From an uncultured Oscillibacter sp. (GTDB lineage Bacteria; Bacillota; Clostridia; Oscillospirales; Oscillospiraceae), in assembly GCA_948435975.1 (NCBI GenBank), contig CAOJHG010000006.1:1-16528 (forward strand): DNA of 16,528 bases, written 5' to 3'. This document shows, one piece after another, positions 1-7,994 of this stretch. A model generated the notes under the pieces. It was not told the origin of the DNA, did no database searches, and was given only the letters and a program-made list of their open reading frames with translations. The translations under genes and the position numbers were made by a program. Position 1 is the stretch's first letter. Each line of letters begins with the position of its first letter.

Positions 1-164
<164 letters not shown>

Positions 165-212
165 TTCCGGCGTCTGTTTTGAGGCGTTTCCGGTCAGCGG
201 GGAGGTCAAACT

Positions 213-1580
213 ATGCAGCCCATGACGATTCAAGAAATTTTATCCGCTGTGGACGGCGTATGGCTGAACCCCTGGGAGGGTGCGCCCATCATTACAGGCG
301 TTTCCACTGACAGCCGGAAGTCCGCGCCGGGAAGCCTGTTCCTGCCCTGGGTGGGGGAGCGCTTCGACGGACACGACTTCATTGACGCGGCTTTGGAGGG
401 CGGCGCTGCTGGATGCTTATGTGTCCGTCCGCCGGAGAAGCTGCGCAGCGGTAAGTTTTACATCCAGGTGAAGGATACCCGGCTGGCTTTGAAGGCGCTG
501 GCGGCTTCCTATCGGGACCGGTTTTCCATCCCTGTGATACAGATTACCGGCAGCGTGGGGAAGACCACCACCAAGGAGATGATTGCCGCCGTCCTGGAGG
601 CAAAGCTCCGAGTCTGGAAAACGCCGGGGAACTATAACAACGACGTCGGCACGCCCTTGACGCTGCTGGGCCTGGAGCCAGAGCATCAGGCGGCGGTGAT
701 TGAGACTGGTATGAACCATTTCGGGGAAATTGAGTACCTGGGAGAGATGGTGAAGCCGGATATCGCGGTGATTTCCAATATCGGGGATGCGCATATTGAG
801 TATTTGGGAAGCCGCCAGGGAATTTTAGAGGCCAAGTGCGAGATCTTCACTCATCTGAAAGAGGGCGGCCTGGTGATTCTGAACGGCGACGATCCCCTGC
901 TGGATACGGTCCATGTGACTTATCCGACGGTGCGCTGCGGCAAATCCCAGGGGTGCCAGGCGCGGATTACGGAGCTTTTCGACCGGGGCATGGAGGGGAT
1001 CGCCTGCACCGTCACCACGGAACGGGACCGCTATGCGCTGACCATCTCTACCCCGGGAGAATACATGGCTTATTCGGCCTCCATTGCCGTGGTGGTGGGA
1101 GAGGCTTTGGGACTGAGCCGGGAAGAGATTGTCCGGGGCGTGGCGTCCTACCGTCCTGCGGGGTCCCGTATGCGGGTGATTCGCAGGCCGGGAGGAAGGA
1201 TCGTTTTGGACGACTGCTACAATGCCAGCCCCCAGTCTGTGGCGGCGGCGCTGGAGGTGCTTGCCCGGACGGAGTGCGACCGGAAGGTGGCCGTTTTGGG
1301 AGACATGGGAGAGCTGGGCAGTTTGACGGAACGGGCGCATTACAATATGGGGGCGCTGGCCGCGATGCTGGGAATCGATCTGGTGATTGCCATTGGAGAA
1401 AAGGCGTCGAAGATTGCGGACGGCGTGGCCCAGAGCGGCGGTTCCGTGCTGTATTTTACCAGTCAAGAGGAGGCGGCGCAGGAAGTGCGGGCGCAGTTGG
1501 GTCCCAGCACCGCCATGCTGGTGAAGGCGTCCCACGCGATGGAGTTCGGGAAGCTGGTCGAGCAGTTGGAAAGAAATTGA
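213..1580 (+). CDS. murF: UDP-N-acetylmuramoyl-tripeptide--D-alanyl-D-alanine ligase
   Basis: This 455-residue protein has the usual MurF length. It is a cytoplasmic peptidoglycan-precursor enzyme that joins D-Ala-D-Ala to UDP-MurNAc-tripeptide using ATP. Visible landmarks in order are the N-terminal substrate domain with STDSRK and PGSLFLPWVGERFDGHDF, the ATP loop GSVGKTTT at about residues 113-120, NYNNDVGTPLTLLGL, ETGMNHFGEIEYL, SNIGDAHIEYLGS, and the carbamylated-lysine region EAKCEIF. The C-terminal domain has DDCYNASPQS at about 333-342 and AVLGDMGELG. The ATG at 213 is preceded by GGAGGT at 201-206. It follows ddl by 48 bases and is very probably cotranscribed with it. No anomalies were seen. 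Confidence 0.97.
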   Translation: MQPMTIQEILSAVDGVWLNPWEGAPIITGVSTDSRKSAPGSLFLPWVGERFDGHDFIDAALEGGAAGCLCVRPPEKLRSGKFYIQVKDTRLALKALAASYRDRFSIPVIQITGSVGKTTTKEMIAAVLEAKLRVWKTPGNYNNDVGTPLTLLGLEPEHQAAVIETGMNHFGEIEYLGEMVKPDIAVISNIGDAHIEYLGSRQGILEAKCEIFTHLKEGGLVILNGDDPLLDTVHVTYPTVRCGKSQGCQARITELFDRGMEGIACTVTTERDRYALTISTPGEYMAYSASIAVVVGEALGLSREEIVRGVASYRPAGSRMRVIRRPGGRIVLDDCYNASPQSVAAALEVLARTECDRKVAVLGDMGELGSLTERAHYNMGALAAMLGIDLVIAIGEKASKIADGVAQSGGSVLYFTSQEEAAQEVRAQLGPSTAMLVKASHAMEFGKLVEQLERN

Positions 1581-1614
1581 TTTTCTCCCTTTTCGGATTC
1601 TCCCTAAGAACTCT

Positions 1615-1639
1615 TTTCCAAAAAGGAAATTAACTTTTT
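1615..1639 (+). terminator. weak terminator-like hairpin after murF
   Basis: TTTCC (1615-1619), a loop of five A and GGAAA (1625-1629) form a short AT-rich stem, followed five bases later by five T (1635-1639). The stem is too weak to be confident. It may only partly terminate ddl-murF transcription before the ABC-F gene. The rest of the 98-base gap shows nothing else I can support. Confidence 0.28.
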
Positions 1640-1678
1640 ATTCACACTTGATTTGCCAAGATATGATAGGTTTCGACT

Positions 1679-1888
1679 ATGATTGAGATACAAGTGAACG
1701 CCCTGATAAAATCCTTTGAGGTAGGGCGCAATGTCCTGGACGGACTTACATTTCAGATTGACCAAGGGGAACGGGTGGGACTGCTGGGACGGAACGGCGC
1801 AGGCAAAACGACTCTGTTCCGCATCCTGACCGGAGAACTGGAGGCGGATGAGGGACAGGTGACCATCGGCCAGGGATGGCGGCTGTGA
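1679..1888 (+). CDS. ABC-F ATPase, N-terminal fragment
   Basis: This 69-residue open frame is the start of NBD1 and ends at the premature TGA. It contains the Walker A loop GRNGAGKTT but no signature motif or Walker B, so it could not hydrolyse ATP alone. The ATG at 1679 has only a weak ribosome site (GATAGG, 1665-1670). Its only meaning is as the 5' part of the interrupted gene. Confidence 0.6.
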   Translation: MIEIQVNALIKSFEVGRNVLDGLTFQIDQGERVGLLGRNGAGKTTLFRILTGELEADEGQVTIGQGWRL

Positions 1889-1927
1889 CTGATTTCTCAG
1901 AGACCCGTTTACCCGGCGGGCTATACC

Positions 1928-3580
1928 GTGGAGGACGTGCTGCGTTCCGCCTTTGCCCGCCTGGAGAGCGTAGCGCGGGAGATGGAGAGCCTGGAAGCGC
2001 GTATGGCGGCGGGAGAGAGCGAGCCTGCCCTGCTGCGGCGCTACGGGGCGCTCAGCGAGCGTTTTGAGGTCTTTGGGGGCTATGATACCGACGTGGCTGT
2101 AAACAAGGTGGCGGCAGGTCTGTCCATCCCGCAGGAAATGCGTACCCAGTTGTTTGACAGTCTTTCCGGCGGCGAGAAAACCCGGGTGAACCTGGGGCGG
2201 CTTATTTTGGAGGACACGGACATCCTGCTCCTGGACGAGCCCACCAACCATTTGGACCTTCATGCTGTGGAGTGGCTGGAGGAGTATATCCAGAAGTTCC
2301 GCGGCACCGTGGCCGTCATTTCCCATGACCGCTATTTCCTGGACCGGGTGGTAACGCGGGTCATTGAGATTGAAAGCGGGAAGGCGGAGTTTTACAGCGG
2401 GAATTACAGCTTTTACGCCGTGGAAAAAGAGCGCCGCTTTCAGGAGCGTATGAAGCAGTACCAGAAGGAGCAGGCCAAAATTGAGCAGTTGGAACGGGCG
2501 GCGGACCAGCTCCGTCTCTGGGCGTTCCAGGGCATGGATAAGACGTATCGCCGCGCCATTAACATCGAGCGCCGCATAGAGCGTATGCGCACCACCGCCA
2601 AACCGGTGAAAGCCAGGAAGATGGACGCCCGCTTCTCCTCTGCCGAATTCCATGGAGATGAGGTGCTGGGTATCCGGAACCTGGCGAAGTCCTACGGGGA
2701 GAAGCACCTCTTTGACGGCATTACCTTGAAAATAGAGGGCGGGGAGCGGATTGCCCTTCTGGGGGACAATGGAACGGGAAAGTCTACCCTCATTAAAATG
2801 ATTGTGGGCGAGCTGTACCCGGACGGCGGACGCATCCGGTTGGGACCCCAGACCCGCATGGCCTATCTGCCGCAGATCATTCACTTTGAGCATCCGGACT
2901 GGAATTTAGTGGAGAATATGATGGCGGCGAAGCGGGGACTGTCGGCCCAGAGCGCCCGGAACCGTCTGGCGGCCTATGACTTCCGGGGAGAGGATGTATT
3001 CAAGCCGGTGTCGGTCCTGTCCGGCGGAGAGCAGAGCCGCCTGCGGCTGTGTATGCTGATGGACGGGGAGATCAACTTCCTGATTTTGGACGAGCCAACG
3101 AACCATTTGGATATTGCGTCTCGGGAGTGGATTGAAGAGGCAGTGGAGGCCTATGACGGTGCGCTGCTGTTCGTGAGCCATGACCGGTATTTCATCAACC
3201 GCTTCGCCACCCGGATATGGGAGCTGGCAGGGGAAACGGTTACGGATTATCCTATGGGCTTTGCGCAGTACCGTCAAATGAAAGCTCAGGAGGCGGCGGT
3301 AAAAACGGAGTCCCCAAAGACTGTGAAGGAAAAGGGGTCCAGACCCGTTCGGGGAAATAAGGCCCAGCAGGCGGCAAAGCGTCAGTTGACCATCTGCGAG
3401 CGGGACATTGCCAAGGCGGAGGAGGGAATTGCCGCCTTGGAAGCGGAGATGGAAGCGGCCGCGTGCGACTATGAGAAGCTGACGGCCCTGACGGCGGAAC
3501 GGGAGGAGGCCCAGGCCGGGCTGGATGCCCTTTACGAGAAATGGGAGCGTCTCAGCGAGGAAGCCGGGGACGGCAATTAG
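1928..3580 (+). CDS. ABC-F ATPase, C-terminal fragment (NBD1 rear, linker, NBD2)
   Basis: This open frame of about 550 residues is in the same frame as the N-terminal fragment and begins at the first possible start (GTG 1928) after the stop. No Shine-Dalgarno sequence precedes that GTG, so it is probably not a real initiation site. It holds NBD1 signature LSGGEKTR and Walker B, the interdomain linker with YSGNYSFYAVEKE and INIERRIERM, a complete NBD2, and a coiled-coil tail rich in Glu and Ala. Without the NBD1 Walker A it would lack one of the two composite ATP sites. Gene callers are likely to report this piece as a complete ABC-F gene, which would be misleading. Confidence 0.7.
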   Translation: MEDVLRSAFARLESVAREMESLEARMAAGESEPALLRRYGALSERFEVFGGYDTDVAVNKVAAGLSIPQEMRTQLFDSLSGGEKTRVNLGRLILEDTDILLLDEPTNHLDLHAVEWLEEYIQKFRGTVAVISHDRYFLDRVVTRVIEIESGKAEFYSGNYSFYAVEKERRFQERMKQYQKEQAKIEQLERAADQLRLWAFQGMDKTYRRAINIERRIERMRTTAKPVKARKMDARFSSAEFHGDEVLGIRNLAKSYGEKHLFDGITLKIEGGERIALLGDNGTGKSTLIKMIVGELYPDGGRIRLGPQTRMAYLPQIIHFEHPDWNLVENMMAAKRGLSAQSARNRLAAYDFRGEDVFKPVSVLSGGEQSRLRLCMLMDGEINFLILDEPTNHLDIASREWIEEAVEAYDGALLFVSHDRYFINRFATRIWELAGETVTDYPMGFAQYRQMKAQEAAVKTESPKTVKEKGSRPVRGNKAQQAAKRQLTICERDIAKAEEGIAALEAEMEAAACDYEKLTALTAEREEAQAGLDALYEKWERLSEEAGDGN

Positions 3581-3591
3581 GAGTTTTGGCA

Positions 3592-4344
3592 TTGAAGAAG
3601 AGTTACTTTGCAATTGGAGCGCTGGCCCTTTTCGGACTGGTCGTGATTGTCGTTCCAAACGGGATGCGCTTCACTGGGTGGCTGCTGCTGGGAACGGCGG
3701 CGGTTTGGGCCGCAGGGCTGCTGGTATGCCGGTGGGCGGAGAAGTCCCGGACAGGGCGGATCTGCAAGCGGGTCTTTTTCACGGGGCTGACTTTTGGCCT
3801 TGCGGGGCTTCTCAGCATCGAGGCCCTGATTGTCTCCCATGGCGAAACGGACCGCTCTGCCCTCCCGGTGGATGCCGTGATCGTTCTGGGCGCCGGAGTG
3901 AACGGAGAAACGCCTTCTGCCGCGCTGTGGTCCCGTATCCAGGCGGCGGCGGAGTACCTGGAAGATCATCCGGATATCCCGGTTGTGCTTTCCGGCGGAC
4001 AGGGCCCTGGGGAGGATATTTCTGAGGCCGAGGCTATGCGGCGGGCCTTGTGGACCAACAGCGAAAAAAGAAATGCCTGCTATCTGTTGGAGGATCAGTC
4101 CCGGAATACAGCGGAGAATTTCCGATATTCCAAGGAGCTGCTGGAGGCGAACGGCGTGGACACGGAAAACGCGGTGGTTGCAGTTGTGACCAACGATTTT
4201 CACTGCTTCCGCGCCCACATGATTGCCCAGAAGCAGGGACTGCATACGGTTGATATCCCGGCTGAGCTGCCCTGGTGGTGGCTGACGGCGAACTACTATG
4301 CGCGGGAGGCCTTCGCTGTGGTGAAAACGGCGGTGCTGGACTGA
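3592..4344 (+). CDS. YdcF family (DUF218) membrane protein
   Basis: This protein of about 250 residues has three hydrophobic helices near the N-terminus (about 5-22, 27-46 and 60-80), followed by a YdcF/SanA-type DUF218 domain from about residue 94. Family marks are DAVIVLGAGVNGE, the glycine-rich VVLSGGQG, the acidic ISEAEAM motif, LEDQSRNTAEN, and VTNDFHCFRA near the end. The family is linked to cell-envelope functions (SanA, ElyC), but the biochemical activity is not established. I chose TTG 3592 because AGGAG (3579-3583) lies eight bases upstream, overlapping the ABC-F stop codon, and the helix begins at MKKSYF. An in-frame ATG at 3541 would put a non-hydrophobic tail inside the upstream gene. 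Likely cotranscribed with its neighbours. Confidence 0.85.
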   Translation: MKKSYFAIGALALFGLVVIVVPNGMRFTGWLLLGTAAVWAAGLLVCRWAEKSRTGRICKRVFFTGLTFGLAGLLSIEALIVSHGETDRSALPVDAVIVLGAGVNGETPSAALWSRIQAAAEYLEDHPDIPVVLSGGQGPGEDISEAEAMRRALWTNSEKRNACYLLEDQSRNTAENFRYSKELLEANGVDTENAVVAVVTNDFHCFRAHMIAQKQGLHTVDIPAELPWWWLTANYYAREAFAVVKTAVLD

Positions 4345-4375
4345 ACGTGCGCGGACAAAAAGGAGATGAAGCGCA

Positions 4376-4867
4376 GTGGCGTGGAACAACGTACTGTGTA
4401 TGTATTATTCCAGAACGGGCCATACCAAAAGAGCGATGGAAGAGATTGCACAGGCCCTGGGAGCGGAGCTGGTGGAGCTGCGGGACGGCGTGGACCGGAC
4501 TGGCTGGGGCGGCTGGCTGCGCTGCGGCGTGGACGCGACCAGGAAGACGGTGGGGCCTGTGAAATTCCAGTCCCGGTTTCCACTGACGGATTACCGGATG
4601 GTTATTATCGGCTCTCCGGTGTGGGCGGGCCGGTGCAGCTCTGTTGTGCGGGGCTTTTTGAAGCAGCATGGAAGCGAACTGCGAAACGCCGCCTATGTGC
4701 TCACCCGGGGAAGCGAGAACAAGAGCGAAAAGGTCTTTGCCCAGATGGACCTGTATACCCCCTGCGGCCACTGGACTGCCGTATCCCTGCGGCCGGGTTC
4801 CGTGGGCTATGCCTTCTGGCAGGATGTGTTTTTGCGGGAGGTCCGGGAGTTCTTGGAGAAGAGCTGA
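4376..4867 (+). CDS. flavodoxin-like protein
   Basis: This 163-residue protein begins with a beta strand followed by [16 protein letters not shown]. The S-R-T-G-H-T segment (about 12-17) matches the FMN-phosphate loop of flavodoxin-like proteins. The strand [11 protein letters not shown] is typical of the second FMN-contact region. It therefore probably binds FMN and takes part in electron transfer or a flavin-dependent reduction in the cytoplasm. The partner is unknown. I prefer the GTG at 4376, ten bases after AGGAG (4361-4365). The ATG at 4366 opens a different frame. It sits 31 bases after the YdcF gene and 19 bases before prfA, so it appears to be part of the same operon. Confidence 0.85.
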   Translation: MAWNNVLCMYYSRTGHTKRAMEEIAQALGAELVELRDGVDRTGWGGWLRCGVDATRKTVGPVKFQSRFPLTDYRMVIIGSPVWAGRCSSVVRGFLKQHGSELRNAAYVLTRGSENKSEKVFAQMDLYTPCGHWTAVSLRPGSVGYAFWQDVFLREVREFLEKS

Positions 4868-4886
4868 CAGAAAGGGGAGAGCGCCG

Positions 4887-5948
4887 GTGCTGGAAAAACT
4901 GAAGGAGCTGGCTCTGCGGCAGGAGGACCTGGAAGCGCAGTTGGCGGACCCTGCCGTATATGGGGACAGCGCCCGCCTGCGGACCATCCAGCGGGAGCTG
5001 AAGGAGCTGACGCCAGTGACGGAAACTTGGCGGGCGTGGAAGCAGGCGAAAGAGCGTTTGGCGGAAGCGGAGGCCCTGCTCCATGACCCGGATTTGAAGG
5101 AGCTGGCCCAAGAGGAGCTGGCCGCCGCCCGGAAGTCTATGGAGGAGCTGCAAGCGCGCCTGCGGGTCCTTCTGCTGCCTAAAGACCCTAACGACAGCCG
5201 GAACGTCATCCTTGAGCTTCGCGGCGGCGTGGGCGGCGAGGAAGGGGCCCTGTTTGCAGGGACGCTTCTTCGAATGTACACGATGTATGCGCAAAGGCAG
5301 GGCTGGCGGGCGGAAGTGGTGAGCCTGAACGAGACGGAATTGGGCGGCGTGAAGGAATGCAGCGTCTTGATTGAGGGCGAGGGGGCCTTCTCCCGTTTGA
5401 AATTTGAGAGCGGTGTCCATCGCGTCCAGCGGGTCCCAGAGACAGAATCCGGCGGACGGATTCACACCAGCGCCGCGACGGTGGCTGTGCTTCCAGAGGC
5501 GGAGGATGTGGATGTAGATATCGACCCCAAAGATTTGCAGACCGACACCTTCCGTTCCTCCGGCGCGGGGGGCCAGCATGTGAACAAGACCGAATCCGCC
5601 ATCCGCATCACCCATCTGCCTACGGGCCTGGTGGTGGAGTGCCAGGATGAGCGGAGTCAATACAAGAATAAGGACAAGGCGATGAAGGTCCTCCGTTCCC
5701 GCCTCTACGAGCTGGAGCGGGAGAAACGGGACGCTGCCGCCGCCTCAGAACGAAGGAGCCAGGTGGGCAGCGGAGACCGGAGCGAGCGGGTCCGGACCTA
5801 CAACTTTCCCCAGGGGCGGGTAACGGACCACCGGATTGGCCTGACCCTTTACAAGCTGGACGCTGTCTTGGACGGAGCCTTGGACGAGGTCATTGACGCG
5901 CTGGTGACAGCGGACCAGGCGGAGAAGCTGAAAGGAGGCGGCGGGTGA
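4887..5948 (+). CDS. prfA: peptide chain release factor 1
   Basis: This 353-residue RF1 recognises UAA and UAG in the ribosomal A site and triggers release of the finished peptide. The N-terminal helical domain is rich in Glu and Ala. The domain 2 tripeptide PET (184-186) fits the RF1-type P-x-T anticodon and not the RF2-type SPF. The catalytic GGQ is at 228-230 within [17 protein letters not shown]. The GTG start at 4887 follows AGGGGAG (4873-4879) with good spacing, and the encoded [18 protein letters not shown] is a normal RF1 N-terminus. An in-frame ATG at 4668 lies inside the flavodoxin gene and is not credible. The prmC methyltransferase gene that often follows prfA is absent here. Confidence 0.96.
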   Translation: MLEKLKELALRQEDLEAQLADPAVYGDSARLRTIQRELKELTPVTETWRAWKQAKERLAEAEALLHDPDLKELAQEELAAARKSMEELQARLRVLLLPKDPNDSRNVILELRGGVGGEEGALFAGTLLRMYTMYAQRQGWRAEVVSLNETELGGVKECSVLIEGEGAFSRLKFESGVHRVQRVPETESGGRIHTSAATVAVLPEAEDVDVDIDPKDLQTDTFRSSGAGGQHVNKTESAIRITHLPTGLVVECQDERSQYKNKDKAMKVLRSRLYELEREKRDAAAASERRSQVGSGDRSERVRTYNFPQGRVTDHRIGLTLYKLDAVLDGALDEVIDALVTADQAEKLKGGGG

Positions 5949-6235
5949 TACGAGTGCTGACCGGGGTCGTGACCGCTCTGAAGACGGTCCTGACTTGGCT
6001 TTGGCTGCTGCTGACCGGGGTCGTGACCGCTCTGGAGGCGGTCCTGACTTGGCTTTGGCTGCGAGGGAGCGTATACGTTCTGCGGTACGGCGCGGAAGAG
6101 AATCCCTATGCCGCCGAGGATGCTGAAATTGCGGGGATCTGTGCGCTGATGCTGCTTCCGCTGTTCTTATTTGCGTTGGCATGGATGGGATATCGAATCA
6201 GTAAAAAGCGGGCGGGAGCCTGTGAGGAGAGATAG
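5945..6235 (+). CDS. small membrane protein with duplicated 18-residue hydrophobic helix
   Basis: I do not recognise this 96-residue protein. It starts with GTG 5945, overlapping the prfA stop (GTGA) and preceded by AAGGAGG (5932-5938), so translation is probably coupled to prfA. Residues 5-22 ([18 protein letters not shown]) and 23-40 are near copies, both rich in Leu, Val and Trp. A polar stretch ([14 protein letters not shown]) follows, then a clear transmembrane helix at about 62-84 and a basic tail ([11 protein letters not shown]), which suggests a cytoplasmic C-terminus. The strong ribosome site and placement between two conserved genes support real expression. Function is unknown. Confidence 0.7.
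   Translation: MIRVLTGVVTALKTVLTWLWLLLTGVVTALEAVLTWLWLRGSVYVLRYGAEENPYAAEDAEIAGICALMLLPLFLFALAWMGYRISKKRAGACEER
5957..6064 (+). repeat. 54-bp tandem duplication (two copies) inside a coding region
   Basis: Bases 5957-6010 and 6011-6064 are direct tandem copies of 54 bp with 50 of 54 positions identical. The differences are AAG/GAG, ACG/GCG and the final codon CTG/CGA. The unit is exactly 18 codons, so the reading frame is kept and each copy encodes one hydrophobic stretch. The high DNA identity suggests a recent duplication by slippage or unequal exchange. Confidence 0.93.
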
Positions 6236-6246
6236 AGGCGAACAAT

Positions 6247-7908
6247 ATGGAGACGATTTATTACGACCTGCGGGATACCAAGGGCCAGCAGAAGGAGATC
6301 GAGGACAAGATTTCCGCCGCCGCGAAGATTCTGCGTGAGGGCGGCTTGGTCGGCATTCCTACGGAGACGGTGTATGGTCTGGGAGCCGATGGAAGCAACC
6401 CCGAGGCCGTCCGGCGCATCTTCGCGGTAAAGGGACGGCCACAGGACAACCCGCTGATCCTCCACGTCACTGGGGCGCAGTGGCTTCCCCGGTACTGTGT
6501 GGATATCCCCCCGGTGGCCTATGTGCTGGCTAGAAAATTCTGGCCTGGCCCCCTGACGATGATTTTGAAGCGTCAGCCCACGGTTCCCAACGAGACCACG
6601 GCGGGCCTGAATACGGTGGGCGTCCGCTGCCCCAACCACCCCGTTACCTTGTCCATCATCCGGGAAGCGGGCATGGCGATTGCGGCTCCCAGCGCCAACA
6701 CCTCTGGACGGCCTAGCTGCACTACGGCCCAGGATGTGCTGTTGGACATAGGAGGCCGGGTGGATGCGGTGGTGGATGGCGGACCCTGCGCGGTGGGGGT
6801 GGAATCCACAGTGCTGGACCTGACCTGCGAACCGCCCCGGCTGCTGCGCCCCGGCGGACTGCCCTTGGAGGATATGGAGCGTCTTATTGGGCATATTGAT
6901 GTAGATAAAGCGGTAGTGGCCTCCCTCAGCGCCAATGAACGGCCCGCCGCCCCCGGCATGAAGTACCGTCACTATGCGCCCAATGCACCTGTTACCGTTG
7001 TCACCGGCGCACCTATTGCCTCTGCACAGGAAATCGAGCGGCGGGCGGGTCCCGGCAGCGGCGTCATCTGCTTCGACGAGTTTGCGGGCATGTTCTCTCA
7101 GTGTGTGGTCCGCTCTCTGGGGCCGCAGAATGATAAGCAGGTCCAGGCCCAGAGGCTTTTCGAGGCGCTGCGGAGCTTCGACGAGACGAAGGTGACGGAG
7201 ATTTACGCCCAGTGTCCGGATAACCGGGGGCTGGGAATGGCTATCGGCAACCGCTTGAAGAAGGCGGCGGGCTTTCACGTTATCGAGGCGGACAGCCAGC
7301 GGGTGATCCTGGGCGTCACGGGCTGCACCGGGGCAGGAAAGACCAGCGCGCTGGAAGCCCTGCGGGACCTGGGAGGCCAGGTGATTGACTGCGACGAGGT
7401 GTACCACCAGGTTCTGGAGGAGAACACGGAGTTTCAGAACGCCATCAATGTAAGATTCCCTGGGGTCTTCCGCGCTGACGGGAAGCTGAACCGGAAGAAG
7501 CTGGGGGAGGAGGTCTTTGCCAAGCGGGACCGCCTGGAGCAACTGAATGAGATCGTGTTCCACTACCTGATTCCGGAGATCGAGCGCCGGATAGAGAGCG
7601 CCGAGGGCTTGTACGCCATTGACGCCATCAACCTTCTGGAGAGCGGCCTGGACCGTCTGTGCGACCGGACCGTTGCCGTCACGGCTCCCACAGAGCTGCG
7701 GGTCCGCCGTATCATGGGCAGGGACAGCATTCCGGAGTATTACGCCCGCCTGCGGGTAGGGGCGCAGAAGACAGATGATTACTACCGCAGCAAGTGCGAT
7801 GTGGAGCTGACCAATGCCGCCGATTCCCCGGAGGAGTTCCGCAAGGATGCCCGGCTGTTTTTCGAGCGGCTGATAGAGTCCATTTTGGAGCAAAAACGCC
7901 ACGGATAA
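6247..7908 (+). CDS. Sua5/YrdC threonylcarbamoyl-AMP synthase fused to dephospho-CoA kinase
   Basis: One uninterrupted 553-residue frame carries two enzymes. Residues about 15-215 are a YrdC domain: VGIPTETVYGLGAD, AVKGRPQDNPLILHV, FWPGPLTMIL, APSANTSGRPS, VGVESTVLDL and LLRPGGL. It makes threonylcarbamoyl-AMP from Thr, bicarbonate and ATP for tRNA t6A37. The Sua5 linker GMKYRHYAP (237-245) and the Sua5 C-terminal domain follow to about 350. CoaE begins four to five residues later with P-loop GVTGCTGAGKTS (residues 359-366 within it), then VIDCDEVYHQVL, LNEIVFHYLIPEIE, a nucleoside-binding INLLESGL region, and the Q-x(n)-N region. CoaE phosphorylates dephospho-CoA to CoA. The ATG at 6247 follows AGAGGCG. 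The C-terminal half is divergent for CoaE (FHYLIP where family members usually have VHP). A GTG at 7303 could in principle restart CoaE alone. Confidence 0.9.
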   Translation: METIYYDLRDTKGQQKEIEDKISAAAKILREGGLVGIPTETVYGLGADGSNPEAVRRIFAVKGRPQDNPLILHVTGAQWLPRYCVDIPPVAYVLARKFWPGPLTMILKRQPTVPNETTAGLNTVGVRCPNHPVTLSIIREAGMAIAAPSANTSGRPSCTTAQDVLLDIGGRVDAVVDGGPCAVGVESTVLDLTCEPPRLLRPGGLPLEDMERLIGHIDVDKAVVASLSANERPAAPGMKYRHYAPNAPVTVVTGAPIASAQEIERRAGPGSGVICFDEFAGMFSQCVVRSLGPQNDKQVQAQRLFEALRSFDETKVTEIYAQCPDNRGLGMAIGNRLKKAAGFHVIEADSQRVILGVTGCTGAGKTSALEALRDLGGQVIDCDEVYHQVLEENTEFQNAINVRFPGVFRADGKLNRKKLGEEVFAKRDRLEQLNEIVFHYLIPEIERRIESAEGLYAIDAINLLESGLDRLCDRTVAVTAPTELRVRRIMGRDSIPEYYARLRVGAQKTDDYYRSKCDVELTNAADSPEEFRKDARLFFERLIESILEQKRHG

Positions 7909-7922
7909 ACTGCGTTTTTTGC
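7890..7922 (+). terminator. inverted repeat with T-rich arm across the end of the Sua5-CoaE gene
   Basis: GCAAAAACGC (7890-7899) can pair with GCGTTTTTTGC (7912-7922) with one bulge and a 12-base loop. The T-run is inside the stem rather than after it, so this is only terminator-like. It may cause partial termination or protect the 3' end before the aminopeptidase gene, which starts 86 bases after the preceding stop codon. Confidence 0.3.
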
Positions 7923-7994
7923 GGGAAGAACAGGAAGATAGGAAAAGACCTCGGCAGGCGTGCCGGTCAGGCAGGATGAAGGAGGAGTTACCAT

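Larger units (their letters stand above)
1679..3580 (+). pseudogene. ABC-F family ATPase (YdiF/Uup-like) interrupted by an in-frame TGA
   Basis: A single reading frame runs from ATG 1679 to TAG 3578-3580 and encodes a complete two-domain ABC-F protein of about 633 codons, broken only by TGA at 1886-1888 (codon 70). Before the stop lies NBD1 Walker [10 protein letters not shown] (37-45). After it, still in frame, come the Q-loop LISQRP, LSGGEKTR, ILLLDEPTNHLD, SHDRYFLDR, the charged interdomain linker, then NBD2 with GDNGTGKST, LSGGEQSR, LILDEPTNHLD and SHDRYF, and a C-terminal coiled coil. ABC-F proteins act on the ribosome (E-site), not in transport. GGA to TGA is one substitution and would give the expected Leu-Gly-Leu. 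TGA is a normal stop in at least eight neighbouring genes, so a code change is excluded. It is either a true nonsense mutation or a sequencing/assembly error. Confidence 0.8.

Noticed and set aside
1662..1667. TATGAT as a -10 promoter box for the ABC-F gene
   Set aside because: It would place the transcript start only about five bases before the ATG and remove the ribosome site. No -35 is visible either.
1886..1888. TGA as selenocysteine or a reassigned codon
   Set aside because: ABC-F proteins have no redox site here, Gly is the expected residue, and TGA terminates many other genes in the window. A point mutation or error is simpler.
1604..2893. 429-residue open frame on the - strand
   Set aside because: It is antisense to the ABC-F gene. 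The + strand frame carries all ABC-F motifs, so the opposite frame is incidental.
4668..4886. N-terminal extension of prfA to the ATG at 4668
   Set aside because: It would overlap most of the 3' half of the flavodoxin gene. GTG 4887 has a good ribosome site and gives a normal RF1 N-terminus.
5957..6064. CRISPR or regulatory repeat array
   Set aside because: Only two copies exist, adjacent without spacers, in frame within a coding sequence. A coding tandem duplication explains it.
6106..7902. 598-residue open frame on the - strand
   Set aside because: It lies completely opposite the Sua5-CoaE gene, whose motifs are unmistakable. The - strand protein is rich in His, Arg and Gln and shows no domain, as expected of a high-GC shadow frame.
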